This document shows positions 15,572 through 26,868 of a DNA stretch of 64,000 nt, piece by piece. Position numbers and translations under genes: made by a program. This DNA is from an uncultured Caldilinea sp. (GTDB lineage Bacteria > Chloroflexota > Anaerolineae > Caldilineales > Caldilineaceae). The notes beneath the pieces were generated by a model. That model was not told the origin of the DNA. It ran no database searches and worked only from the letters and a program-made list of their open reading frames with translations. The DNA is taken from positions 67,039-131,038 of the forward strand of contig NZ_CAKZMJ010000006.1 in the NCBI RefSeq assembly GCF_937128415.1, in the 5' to 3' direction. Numbering within the stretch: the first letter of the stretch is position 1; each line of letters starts with the position of its first letter.

Positions 15572-16522
15572 TCAATCGTAATGCACCCAACGACGAGAGA
15601 GACGAAACTGAAGCAATGTTAAAACGACCAGTATCGCAAACAGCGTCAATGAAACTGCGGCGGCGTACCCCATCTCAAATCGTTTAAAGCCAATTTCATA
15701 GACATAAAGCACAATCAATCGGGTTGCATCTCCAGGGCCTCCGCCGGTTAGCACCCAAACGTTGTCGAAGACTTGGGCTGCTCCAATAATCGAGATAATG
15801 ATTGCGAAGAAAGCCGTCGGAGAAATTAAGGGCAAAGTGATATAACGTACTCGTTGCAGTTGACTGGCCCCGTCGATTGCAGCGGCTTCGTATAAGACTT
15901 CCGGAATCGCCTGCAAGCCCGCCAAATAGATGACCATGAGAAAACCACACGCGCGCCACACATCGAACATGACAACCGAAACCATCGCCCACGAGGAACT
16001 GCTCAGCCAGGGCACCGGCGGCAATCCCACCTGTTGCAACAAATAGTTGACCACACCTCGATCCTGAGTCAGCAGAAAATTCCAGACCAAAGCCAGGGAA
16101 GCGGTCGTCGTAAGCACGGGGAAGAACAACGCTGTACGGAGTAGATATTTGATAATCGAAGGCATGGCGCGGTTGACGCCCATCGCCAGCAACAGTCCGA
16201 GTAGGTTGTTGAAAAATGTGGCGAACACTACGAACCGGAAAGTGTTCCAATACACCTGTTGCAGACGCCCATCCCTGGATAATTGACTTAGATTTTCAAA
16301 GCCGTTCCATGAAGGCGGAGAAAGCACGTCATATCGCATGAAAACAAGAACAAATGAGGCCAGAATGGGCACGACAAGAAAAATAAACAATGAGATGAAC
16401 GCCGGAGCAATGAAAAGATAGCCGGCTACAATCTCTTGCACTCGATTCGTCGACCACCTGGAGATAGTATGGTTTTTCTTCGATACAGAAGCGTCGCACC
16501 GATGATCTGCTGTAGTCGCCAA
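15572..16522 (-). CDS. carbohydrate ABC transporter permease (MalF/UgpA type)
   Basis: 316 residues. The TTG start at 16520-16522 is chosen because AGGGGGAAGG lies just upstream and no ATG gives the full first membrane helix. Six helices are predicted and the EAA loop reads EVLYEAAAIDGASQLQRVRYI. The C-terminal GGPGDATRLIVLYVYE segment is typical of CUT1 permeases. It forms the membrane channel with the next gene's product. Confidence 0.9.
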   Translation of the reverse strand: MATTADHRCDASVSKKNHTISRWSTNRVQEIVAGYLFIAPAFISLFIFLVVPILASFVLVFMRYDVLSPPSWNGFENLSQLSRDGRLQQVYWNTFRFVVFATFFNNLLGLLLAMGVNRAMPSIIKYLLRTALFFPVLTTTASLALVWNFLLTQDRGVVNYLLQQVGLPPVPWLSSSSWAMVSVVMFDVWRACGFLMVIYLAGLQAIPEVLYEAAAIDGASQLQRVRYITLPLISPTAFFAIIISIIGAAQVFDNVWVLTGGGPGDATRLIVLYVYEIGFKRFEMGYAAAVSLTLFAILVVLTLLQFRLSRRWVHYD

Positions 16523-16656
16523 GTTCCTTCCCCCTTTTGGAGAATTTGCATTCTCTCCAAATGCGAAGCAGCCCTATGCTCTGGCGCATGCATCGTTGCT
16601 ACTCTTGCAGCAAAAAATTCGATGCAGTGCGCCAGAGCATCAAGACAAGTCGAGCC

Positions 16657-18063
16657 CTACTGGTTGCATCCGCACGCCATAGCAAGAGTGCCAAGACCTG
16701 CGCTGGCGAAGGAAGCTCTTCCTGCCTGCAATTTCTCCATCTCTGCTGTCACCTCTGCGTGCGCTGCGATGAGAGCCTCCTCCACGCTCTTTTCACCGTT
16801 CCAAATTGTCTGATAGTGACGATTCAGAATCGGGTCAATGATGTTGAAGTTCTTAGGGGAGGGCACCGTCTTGGCAAAATCTAGCGACTCATAGAAGATT
16901 GCGGTGTTCGGCGGTCCATATTCGGCGAAGATAGGCATTTCGGCCACCGATCGAAGGGCAGGGATATTGCCGCCAGCCTTCGTCATATCAATCGACGCAT
17001 CCTTGTTGGATAGAAACTTCACGACGGTCCATGCCTCATCCGGGGTTTTCGTGGAGGTGGAGATTCCCCAACCATCGGTCCCCACCACAGTTTTGAACGG
17101 CCCAGAGCGATGGGGCTGATATTGCAGATCGTAGGTGGTGAAGCCTTCGTTGAGAGAGCCAGAGATGCACCATCGCCCACAGGTGCGCATCACAAGGTGG
17201 CCAGCGTGAAATTGCGCCCACTCCTCCCATCCCTGTGGATTGGGCGAAACTCTATATTTCAGGATCAGATCCGCCAAAAATTGCAGCGTTTCAGCCACCT
17301 TGGGATCCATCAGGTTCGATGCAGTCCATGAATCATTCAACGGAGACGTATCATTGTTGAAATACCAGGCCGCCATGCCGAACATGCCAGAGCCCCAGAA
17401 GGAGTAGGCATAACGATCATCCGCCCCTCCTGTGACCCTTGCAACCTTCAGGCAGACCTCCAGAAAATCTTCCCATGTCCAATCTTTAGACGGAGGATCA
17501 ATGCCTTCCTCCTCAAAAATTTTCGTGTTGTAGTACAACACCATGTTGTTCCAGGAGAAAGGATACTCCATCTGCTTCCCATCCACCTGCAGCATCTCTC
17601 GCAGCACGGGGTGGATGTCGGTTTCCAAAATCTCTTTTTCGGCGGGATCCGCCAGGAAGTAATCATCGAGCGGCATCAAAATCTTTTTATCAGTTAGCAG
17701 CCCCAGTCCTTCAACCGCGATCATGATCACATCCAATTGCTCTCCACCGGCGATTTGAGTGACGATGCGATCCGAGTAGCCCGCCCAACCGCCTTCGCTG
17801 ATATTGGTTTGGGTGATCATCAAATCGATGTCCGGCAACTGCTCAACTGCGCGCTTCATGGCCGGCTCCCATTGGCTGATCGGCATCTGAGTGGTGGCGA
17901 TAATCCGCACTTTTGCCTTTGATGGAGCGGGCTCTTCAGCGGTGGGCAGTGCTCCTGGGGCGCACGCCGCAAGCAATGCCCCGGCTGAAGCCATAGCAGT
18001 CCAACGCAACAACTCCCGACGACTCATTGCAACTCCAAAAATTGACTCCCCGCGAGTAGACAT
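16657..18063 (-). CDS. extracellular solute-binding lipoprotein, sugar ABC transporter
   Basis: 468 residues from the ATG at 18061-18063, chosen for AAAGGAGGA about 8 bases upstream. The N-terminus has a twin-arginine motif (SRRELLRW), a hydrophobic stretch and a lipobox LLAAC, so a Tat-exported lipoprotein is predicted. The body is a family-1 solute-binding protein (WNNMVLYYNTKIFEEEGID, WTWEDFLEV, the long middle and FLSNKDASIDMTKAGG). It is encoded between the LacI regulator and the permeases and captures the sugar for them. The spacer of 134 bp to the permease gene is the longest gap among the transporter genes. Confidence 0.9.
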   Translation of the reverse strand: MSTRGESIFGVAMSRRELLRWTAMASAGALLAACAPGALPTAEEPAPSKAKVRIIATTQMPISQWEPAMKRAVEQLPDIDLMITQTNISEGGWAGYSDRIVTQIAGGEQLDVIMIAVEGLGLLTDKKILMPLDDYFLADPAEKEILETDIHPVLREMLQVDGKQMEYPFSWNNMVLYYNTKIFEEEGIDPPSKDWTWEDFLEVCLKVARVTGGADDRYAYSFWGSGMFGMAAWYFNNDTSPLNDSWTASNLMDPKVAETLQFLADLILKYRVSPNPQGWEEWAQFHAGHLVMRTCGRWCISGSLNEGFTTYDLQYQPHRSGPFKTVVGTDGWGISTSTKTPDEAWTVVKFLSNKDASIDMTKAGGNIPALRSVAEMPIFAEYGPPNTAIFYESLDFAKTVPSPKNFNIIDPILNRHYQTIWNGEKSVEEALIAAHAEVTAEMEKLQAGRASFASAGLGTLAMACGCNQ

Positions 18064-18128
18064 GGTGGCGTCCTCCTTTGAAAAAGCTATTGAGAAGTGA
18101 AATACAAAACGCACCGAAAATCCGCCGA

Positions 18129-19160
18129 CTATTTCTTGTTCCCCTGCGTGGAGGCCCGGACAACCAACTCACAGGGGATCAACGAGCGCACAGGGATTGC
18201 CGGCTCTCCTTCCATTTGCGCCATCAGCATTTCAAACGCAATGAGCCCCATTTCCTCGCGCGGGTAATGGACTGAGGTCAGGGGAGGCGTAGCAAACTCA
18301 GCGTTCGTTTGATCATCAAAGCCGATCAGCGCGATATCTTCAGGCACCCGCAGGCCGGCTTCTTTGATTGCTTCCAGGGCGCCTAGCGCAGCTCGATCGC
18401 TTACAGCAAACACCGCCGTAGGGGGTTCCGGCAGCTTCAACAATTCCTTCATCTCTCGATATCCCTTTTGAGGATAGCCGCTCGATATTGAAGGTTGCCG
18501 ATACTCCGGAGGGATCGGGACGCCTAACTCCTCCGCCGCCCGCAACGCACCCCACCGACGATCCACCAGGGTTCTATATTTGTGCGGGCCTTCAATCAAG
18601 GCAATTCGCCGATGTCCTAGCTCAACGAGATGTTTGTATGCACAATATCCACCCCACTCGTTATCCGGAACAACAGAGTTTACAGGCAGACCCGGAATGT
18701 AAGTGTCAACCAGAACCAGGGGGATATTGCTTTCAACTAATTTCTCCGCGAGGGCGTCGTTCTCCGGACATCCCCCTAAAATAATCACGCCCTGGGGTTG
18801 TTGCTCTCGGACCGACTGGGGCAATTCACCCTTTTGCACGGTGGCGAGAAGCATCCCCAAACCATGTTGGCGCGCCTGCGCTTCAAGCGTGCGAATAATG
18901 GCGCCATATACGGTCTCAGGAAACGCCGACAACGACAGCTCTTCCATGATTAAGGCAAAAAGCTTTGAACGCGCGCCATTGCCGGCGCGCAAACGTGGAA
19001 CATACCCCAACCTGGCGGCTGCTTCAGCGATTCGCTCTCGCGTAGCGGAAGCCACTCTCTCAGGGGATTGGAAAGCAAGGGAAACGGTGGATATCGAAAC
19101 CCCTGCCTCCTCCGCCACATCGCGAATTGTGATTCGCGATGTCCGTTCGGATGCACTCAT
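18129..19160 (-). CDS. LacI family transcriptional regulator
   Basis: 343 residues. N-terminal LacI HTH (TIRDVAEEAGVSISTVSLAF, about 10-29) with the hinge helix region, then a periplasmic-binding-like effector domain (about 65-335) that probably senses the imported sugar or a breakdown product. It is the first gene of the operon it is expected to control and its promoter is flanked by palindromes. The ligand is unknown. Confidence 0.93.
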   Translation of the reverse strand: MSASERTSRITIRDVAEEAGVSISTVSLAFQSPERVASATRERIAEAAARLGYVPRLRAGNGARSKLFALIMEELSLSAFPETVYGAIIRTLEAQARQHGLGMLLATVQKGELPQSVREQQPQGVIILGGCPENDALAEKLVESNIPLVLVDTYIPGLPVNSVVPDNEWGGYCAYKHLVELGHRRIALIEGPHKYRTLVDRRWGALRAAEELGVPIPPEYRQPSISSGYPQKGYREMKELLKLPEPPTAVFAVSDRAALGALEAIKEAGLRVPEDIALIGFDDQTNAEFATPPLTSVHYPREEMGLIAFEMLMAQMEGEPAIPVRSLIPCELVVRASTQGNKK

Positions 19161-19216
19161 GGAATTGATTGCCTTGTTTTGCAGGAAAAATCGATGAAGG
19201 TTAATTCACGGTCATC

Positions 19217-19245
19217 ACTATATCATTGATTTCTATCTTTGTCAA
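19217..19245 (-). promoter_or_regulatory. promoter of the LacI-ABC-GH116 operon
   Basis: On the minus strand TTGACA (19240-19245), exactly 17 bp, then TATAGT (19217-19222), nearly consensus. Transcription would begin near 19,210, about 50 bases upstream of the LacI start codon. A perfect 14-bp palindrome abuts the -35 box. Confidence 0.65.
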
Positions 19246-19300
19246 TCGAATTTTCGATGATTTTTTGTTAAAATTTCGACAATTTCGTCGAATTTTTCGA
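19245..19300. promoter_or_regulatory. cluster of TTCGA-type palindromes, candidate LacI operators
   Basis: Three inverted repeats with the same half-site: ATCGAATTTTCGAT (19245-19258, perfect), TTCGAC-N6-GTCGAA (19275-19292) and TCGAA-TTT-TTCGA (19288-19300). They sit immediately upstream of and touching the -35 box of the LacI operon. Autoregulation by the adjacent LacI protein is the simplest reading. LacI operators usually have a central CG, which the first site lacks, so this is tentative. Confidence 0.45.
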
Positions 19301-19389
19301 GTACAATGCCAATTTGTCACCGATTCACTTCACGAGTTCTTTTTTGAACTCATCTTATTCCGTTTGCACTCTCAAACCACCCGCTGCGG

Positions 19390-19395
19390 TATAAT
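19390..19395 (+). promoter_or_regulatory. -10 box of lepA, implying a leaderless transcript
   Basis: TATAAT lies seven bases before the lepA ATG (19403) with no Shine-Dalgarno in between. Initiation 7 bases after the -10 box would put the start of the mRNA at the start codon. A matching -35 is weak (TTGCAC at 19364-19369, 20-bp spacing). Confidence 0.45.
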
Positions 19396-19402
19396 TCACC
19401 GT

Positions 19403-21202
<1,800 letters not shown>

Positions 21203-21287
21203 CGAGGCCGACTGCGAGAGTGTCAGATTCTCCTCTTCTTTGGGCACTTTGCTTGCTCCTTGATCGACGTTCTGCAGGGAAAGACTG

Positions 21288-22172
<885 letters not shown>

Positions 22173-22229
22173 TGAAATGAAAAATGAATCCGGCAATTTC
22201 GTAGGCGTTGCGTCTGCTCCCGTAAGTCA

Positions 22230-22335
22230 TCGCCTCCGACGTGACGCACCGATCACGCACAGCCCCCGCTGTCGGAAGCCGAAGCTGTGCAGATGCCAGA
22301 GCATCTGGGTGAAGGTCACCCGAGCGCCAGGGCTT
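22230..22335. other. hairpin-rich region, possible structured RNA
   Basis: A run of nested and adjacent inverted repeats: TCCGAC (22235-22240) with GTCGGA (22271-22276) enclosing GTGA/TCAC; GCACAGC (22257-22263) with GCTGTGC (22284-22290); CAGATGC-CAGA-GCATCTG (22290-22307); GGGTGA-AGG-TCACCC (22307-22321). The first two pairings interleave, so they would be alternatives or a pseudoknot. No known RNA family could be assigned by eye, and the strand is undetermined. It may simply be the rsmA 3' region. Confidence 0.35.
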
Positions 22336-22352
22336 AGGTCGCGTCCTGACAA

Positions 22353-22391
22353 CCGATGCGTTGGCTAAAGCTCGATGCGTTGGCTAAAGCT
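22353..22391. repeat. short tandem duplication
   Basis: The 21-bp unit GATGCGTTGGCTAAAGCTCG plus one base occurs twice in a row. The second copy overlaps the last codons and stop of the small minus-strand gene, so the duplication may have set or altered its C-terminus (the first copy would supply a second, unused stop). Confidence 0.6.
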
Positions 22392-22590
22392 CGTCCGCAG
22401 CGGGCGAAGGCTGCGCTTTCCTTCCAATAACCCAAGAAACGAGGCGCTCCTTCAGCCATTCGCGAAGCGAAAACGCCGAACGAGGGGTTTCAGAGGACTC
22501 TTCGACGCATGCATAGAGGTTGCGATCGCACAAGTGGAGTCGCACCATCTCGGCCTCGAAGATGCGTTCTCCTTCATACGGCGACATCAT
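22384..22590 (-). CDS. small hypothetical protein, 68 residues
   Basis: Supported mainly by its ribosome-binding site: GGGAGGG stands six bases before the ATG at 22588-22590. The protein begins MMSPYEGERIFEAEMVRLHLCDRN-like, is acidic in the middle (CVEESSETP) and basic toward the end (LREWLKERLVSWVIGRK). No membrane helix, no signal peptide and no recognised domain. It stands alone between rsmA and a pseudogene. Coding status is likely but not certain. Confidence 0.5.
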   Translation of the reverse strand: MMSPYEGERIFEAEMVRLHLCDRNLYACVEESSETPRSAFSLREWLKERLVSWVIGRKAQPSPAADEL

Positions 22591-22784
22591 AGAATCCCTC
22601 CCGAATCTCAAATCCCTCCTGGATTGTGTCAGTGTAGTCTCCCCAATACCCAATAGTAGACGTCTTCTCTTGACAGCGTCGGCAATGATGAAAATCCCGC
22701 CGGGCTCGCAAAGCGCTCTCCTGCTTTGCGCCCTTGCGCTGGATCTATTTTGAACCCAGGTTCATGTGGAATGTTTGCTGAAAT

Positions 22785-22807
22785 CTTCCAGGAAGCTTTG
22801 GAGCTTC
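22785..22807. repeat. decayed copy of a CTTCCAGGAAGC hairpin element
   Basis: CTTCCAGGAAGC-TTTGGA-GCTTC, an imperfect version of the perfect hairpin found at 46514-46544. A separate perfect 14-bp palindrome, TGAACCCAGGTTCA, lies at 22751-22764. The remainder of the 22,591-22,992 gap shows nothing else. Confidence 0.4.
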
Positions 22808-22992
22808 TAAGAAACCGCCCTAGAGGTCAGCGCTGAACGTCAGGCTTCGCCCTCGATAAAATTAAAGACGTCCTAGAAAGACGTTGGCGGGCGATTGATT
22901 TGATTCTGCGTCGAATTGGAGGTTATCCTACACAGGAATGAATCTCCTGTCAATCTCAAAAAATCATCCATTCTCTGGGAACGAGGTGTTCG

Positions 22993-23878
22993 ATGCAGAT
23001 ACTTGTGCTTGGAAGCGGCCTGATGGGGCCGGCTGCAGCCTACAATGCCCTCGCCGATCCGCGCGTGACGCAGGTGACGCTGGCGGACAAAGACCCGGCG
23101 CAACTGGACGCGGCCCGCGCCAGGTTGACGTCGCTCCTGCTCAACCCCGCACAACTGGAGACCGTGGTCATCGATCTGGCCGACCTGCACGCCGCCGCCA
23201 ACCTGATCGCCCGGCATGATGCAGTCGTGGCTGCCTTGCCAGGCGCAGTGATCCCGCTGGGCGTGCGCGCCGCAGTGGCCGCGCGCACGCCATGGGTGGA
23301 CCTTTCCTGGCCGCCGCAAGAGGAGCTGCCGCGAGGTCGAAGCGTGGCATCAAGGCTTTATGCCGTGGCTGCTCGAGCTAGAGGTGTTCAAAAATATCAG
23401 GCTGGGCACACAGAAGACGATCCGCTGGCCTGGCTTCGCCGCCAAGGCGACGGTGTTGCGCGATCTCGGGCTGCTTAGCCAGCAGCCGATCGATGTGGAC
23501 GGCGTGGAGGTGGCGCCCAAGGCCGTGGTCGACGCCGTGCTCTATCCCTACGTCAAGATGCGCGAACACGATCGCGACCTGACCATCTTTCGCGTTGAGG
23601 TGAGCGGCGTCAAAGATGGCTTCCCCCATCGACGGCGCATCGACATGGTGGATCGCTACGACGAAACGCTGGGCTTCACCTCGATGGCGCGCGTCACGGC
23701 GTTCACCGGCGCCATCGTCGCGCGCATGGCGGCCGGTGGAGATTTCGGCGCAGCCAAGGGATGGATCACGCCCGAAAAGTTGCTCACCGGCGAGCGATTC
23801 CATCGACTCGTCCAGGAACTTGCCGGCGCAGGCGTCGCGTTCACGGAGACTGTTGAGGAGACGATGCGGTTGGTCTGA
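22993..23878 (+). pseudogene. saccharopine dehydrogenase-like protein, internally deleted and frameshifted
   Basis: The 5' part (from ATG 22993, with GAGGTG upstream) encodes a Rossmann NAD(P)-binding domain starting MQILVLGSGLMGPAAAYNAL and running to about TPWVDLSWPP (residue ~107). The 3' part, in a different frame from about 23,330 on, encodes the C-terminal domain of the same family (KTIRWPGFAAKATVLRDLGL, then YPYVKMREHDRDLTIFRVEV, to the stop at 23876-23878). Family proteins are about 390 residues; here about 120-130 residues between the two parts, including much of the catalytic domain, are missing. The deletion junction near 23,320-23,335 also shifts the frame. A functional product is unlikely. 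A sequencing error could explain a frameshift but not the missing domain. Confidence 0.75.
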
Positions 23879-23902
23879 AGCAGGAAAAGTCGGAGAGCGC
23901 GC

Positions 23903-25087
<1,185 letters not shown>

Positions 25088-25230
25088 TCGAGCGTAAAAT
25101 CCTTCAAGACCCTGCGCTCTGCTGAGACAGAGCGCAAGTCATCTTACTGCGCGTCCTGAAGCCTGTCAAACAGAGGTTGTGATTCTGCTATCCATTCCGC
25201 AAGCAGCGCATTGACGCAAGGAGAGACCCT

Positions 25231-26166
25231 GTGCAACTTCATCCTTTTCATGAAGGTGGCCCGCCTGAAAGTGGCGCAACGACGCAGCGCGGCTTTCTCC
25301 GCTCCATCTCGTTTGAACTGCTGGGGCTGTTCCTCTTTGTGGCGATCTTTCATCTGTTCTCTGCAATCGGCCCTGCGCTGGATGAAACCGGCTTGCTGCT
25401 GCTGAGCCTGGTCATGGCCGTGGTCCCTGCTTTGCTGTGGCTGGCGGTCTTCTATCGGATCGACCGCGCAGAGCCGGAGCCGAAACGGCTGGTGCTGGGC
25501 GTCTATCTGATGGGACTGCTGCTGATGGCCGCCCTCTATCAGCCGCTTTTCGGCGTCGTTTTTGCAGTAGAAAGCTGGCTGCGCGCCTACGGGTGGTCGC
25601 ATCTGGTGGGAGGCGTCCTGGTGACCGGCATGGCGAGCATGGCCATCGTCTACGCCGCCGTGCGCATCGTGGTCTTCGGCAATCCAGAATTTGATGAACG
25701 TCTTGACGGGATCATCTACGCTGTAGCAGCCGGGTTGGGCGTCGCAACGGTTCATAATTTTGTCTATGTCTTCCAGCATGGCGGGGTTGACTTGGACGTC
25801 GGCTCCATTCGCATCGTGGTCAACGCGTTGGGCTACGGCAGCATCGCCGGCGTGCTCGGTTACTTCATCGGCCAGGCGCGCTTTGAAAAGACGCCGCTCT
25901 TCTATCTGCCGGCGGGCGTCGTCCTCTCGGCTGCGTTGCTTGGCCTCTATTTTTTTCTGGTCGAACAGACGGGTTCGACCGGCCTGCGCGCCGAGTTCTG
26001 GCGACAGCTACTCTTGGGGCTTTTGCTTACGTTGTTGGTGATGGGCGCGGTGAGCTGGCTGGTGCGTCGCGCCGACGAGGAGACGGCGCGCGTGGCGCAA
26101 CTTGCAGCCACCGGCGACCGCTGGGAGCCAAAACCTGTAGAAACAGCGTCGGACCGAGGAGAATAG
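25231..26166 (+). CDS. PrsW-like integral membrane protein
   Basis: 311 residues, GTG start supported by AAGGAGAG. Eight or so predicted membrane helices. YRIDRAEPEPKRL near residue 78 and EFDERLDGIIYAVAAGLGVATVHNFVYV near 152 match the PrsW family of intramembrane proteases (which cleave anti-sigma factors). The Glu-Glu pair and the Glu-Asn pair that are conserved in active PrsW proteins are not evident: the latter position reads His-Asn. It may therefore be a non-peptidase member or a diverged enzyme. The next gene starts five bases after it and encodes a membrane-anchored protein, so the two are likely translated together. Confidence 0.7.
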   Translation: MQLHPFHEGGPPESGATTQRGFLRSISFELLGLFLFVAIFHLFSAIGPALDETGLLLLSLVMAVVPALLWLAVFYRIDRAEPEPKRLVLGVYLMGLLLMAALYQPLFGVVFAVESWLRAYGWSHLVGGVLVTGMASMAIVYAAVRIVVFGNPEFDERLDGIIYAVAAGLGVATVHNFVYVFQHGGVDLDVGSIRIVVNALGYGSIAGVLGYFIGQARFEKTPLFYLPAGVVLSAALLGLYFFLVEQTGSTGLRAEFWRQLLLGLLLTLLVMGAVSWLVRRADEETARVAQLAATGDRWEPKPVETASDRGE

Positions 26167-26170
26167 TCGC

Positions 26171-26857
26171 ATGCTCTGGATCGATCGCCTGATCAAACCC
26201 AGCCCCACCAACGCGCCCCCTTCGCCGGGGGAGTTCGTGCGCAACGACCTCGCCGTGGCGGCGACCGTGCTGTTTGCGTTCATCCTTGCGCTGGGGGTGC
26301 GCAATCAGGTTTACAACGCTGCGCAATACGCAACGCTCAACGACGGCAGGCTGCGCATCGCCTATCCCGAGCGCTGGGTGCTGCGCGAACAAAGCGAGGT
26401 TGGCTTCACCGCACTCCATCTCGCCAGCCCGAGCGCCTACGACACGCGCGTCGAGGTCAGCAGCCGCCCGCTGCGCGAGGGGGAGACGTTGGAACGGGCG
26501 CGCTTCGAGCGCAGCCTGCAGCTTGCCTCCGAGTTGACGGCTTACCGCGAGCTGGAATCCGTCGCCATGCAGGCGATCGACGGCGCGCCGGCCATCGTCA
26601 CCACGTATGGATTCGTCGCCGACCCTATGCGCGAGCTCGGCGCAATCGACCTGCCGGTGGTGGTGGAGGCGCAGGACATTCAGTTCGTCCACGACGGATG
26701 GGTGTATGTGATCTCGTTGCGCGCTGACGCAGCGCACTGGGAATCCGCCGCCCGCTCCTTCGCAGTGGTGAGGAATAGCATCCGCCTGCGAACGCCAGAC
26801 CGCACTGCGAGCGCGCCCGATGCAGCCGGAGGCTTTGAGGGCGCCGCCCGCCCCTGA
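26171..26857 (+). CDS. membrane-anchored hypothetical protein
   Basis: 228 residues. One N-terminal transmembrane segment (about 28-44) followed by an extracytoplasmic domain of about 170 residues with the pattern LRIAYPERWVLRE ... LHLASPSAYDTRVEV ... RSFAVVRNSIRL, which resembles PsbP/DUF1795-like folds that begin with a 'YPxxW' strand. AGGAGAA precedes the ATG. Tightly coupled to the PrsW-like gene upstream (4-base gap) and the protease gene downstream (11-base gap). Function unknown. Confidence 0.7.
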   Translation: MLWIDRLIKPSPTNAPPSPGEFVRNDLAVAATVLFAFILALGVRNQVYNAAQYATLNDGRLRIAYPERWVLREQSEVGFTALHLASPSAYDTRVEVSSRPLREGETLERARFERSLQLASELTAYRELESVAMQAIDGAPAIVTTYGFVADPMRELGAIDLPVVVEAQDIQFVHDGWVYVISLRADAAHWESAARSFAVVRNSIRLRTPDRTASAPDAAGGFEGAARP

Positions 26858-26868
26858 GGAGGAGATGG

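Noticed and set aside
22230..22335. Cobalamin riboswitch, because of a GCCCCCGCTGT-like stretch
   Set aside because: The rest of the B12-box consensus is absent and no B12-related gene follows.
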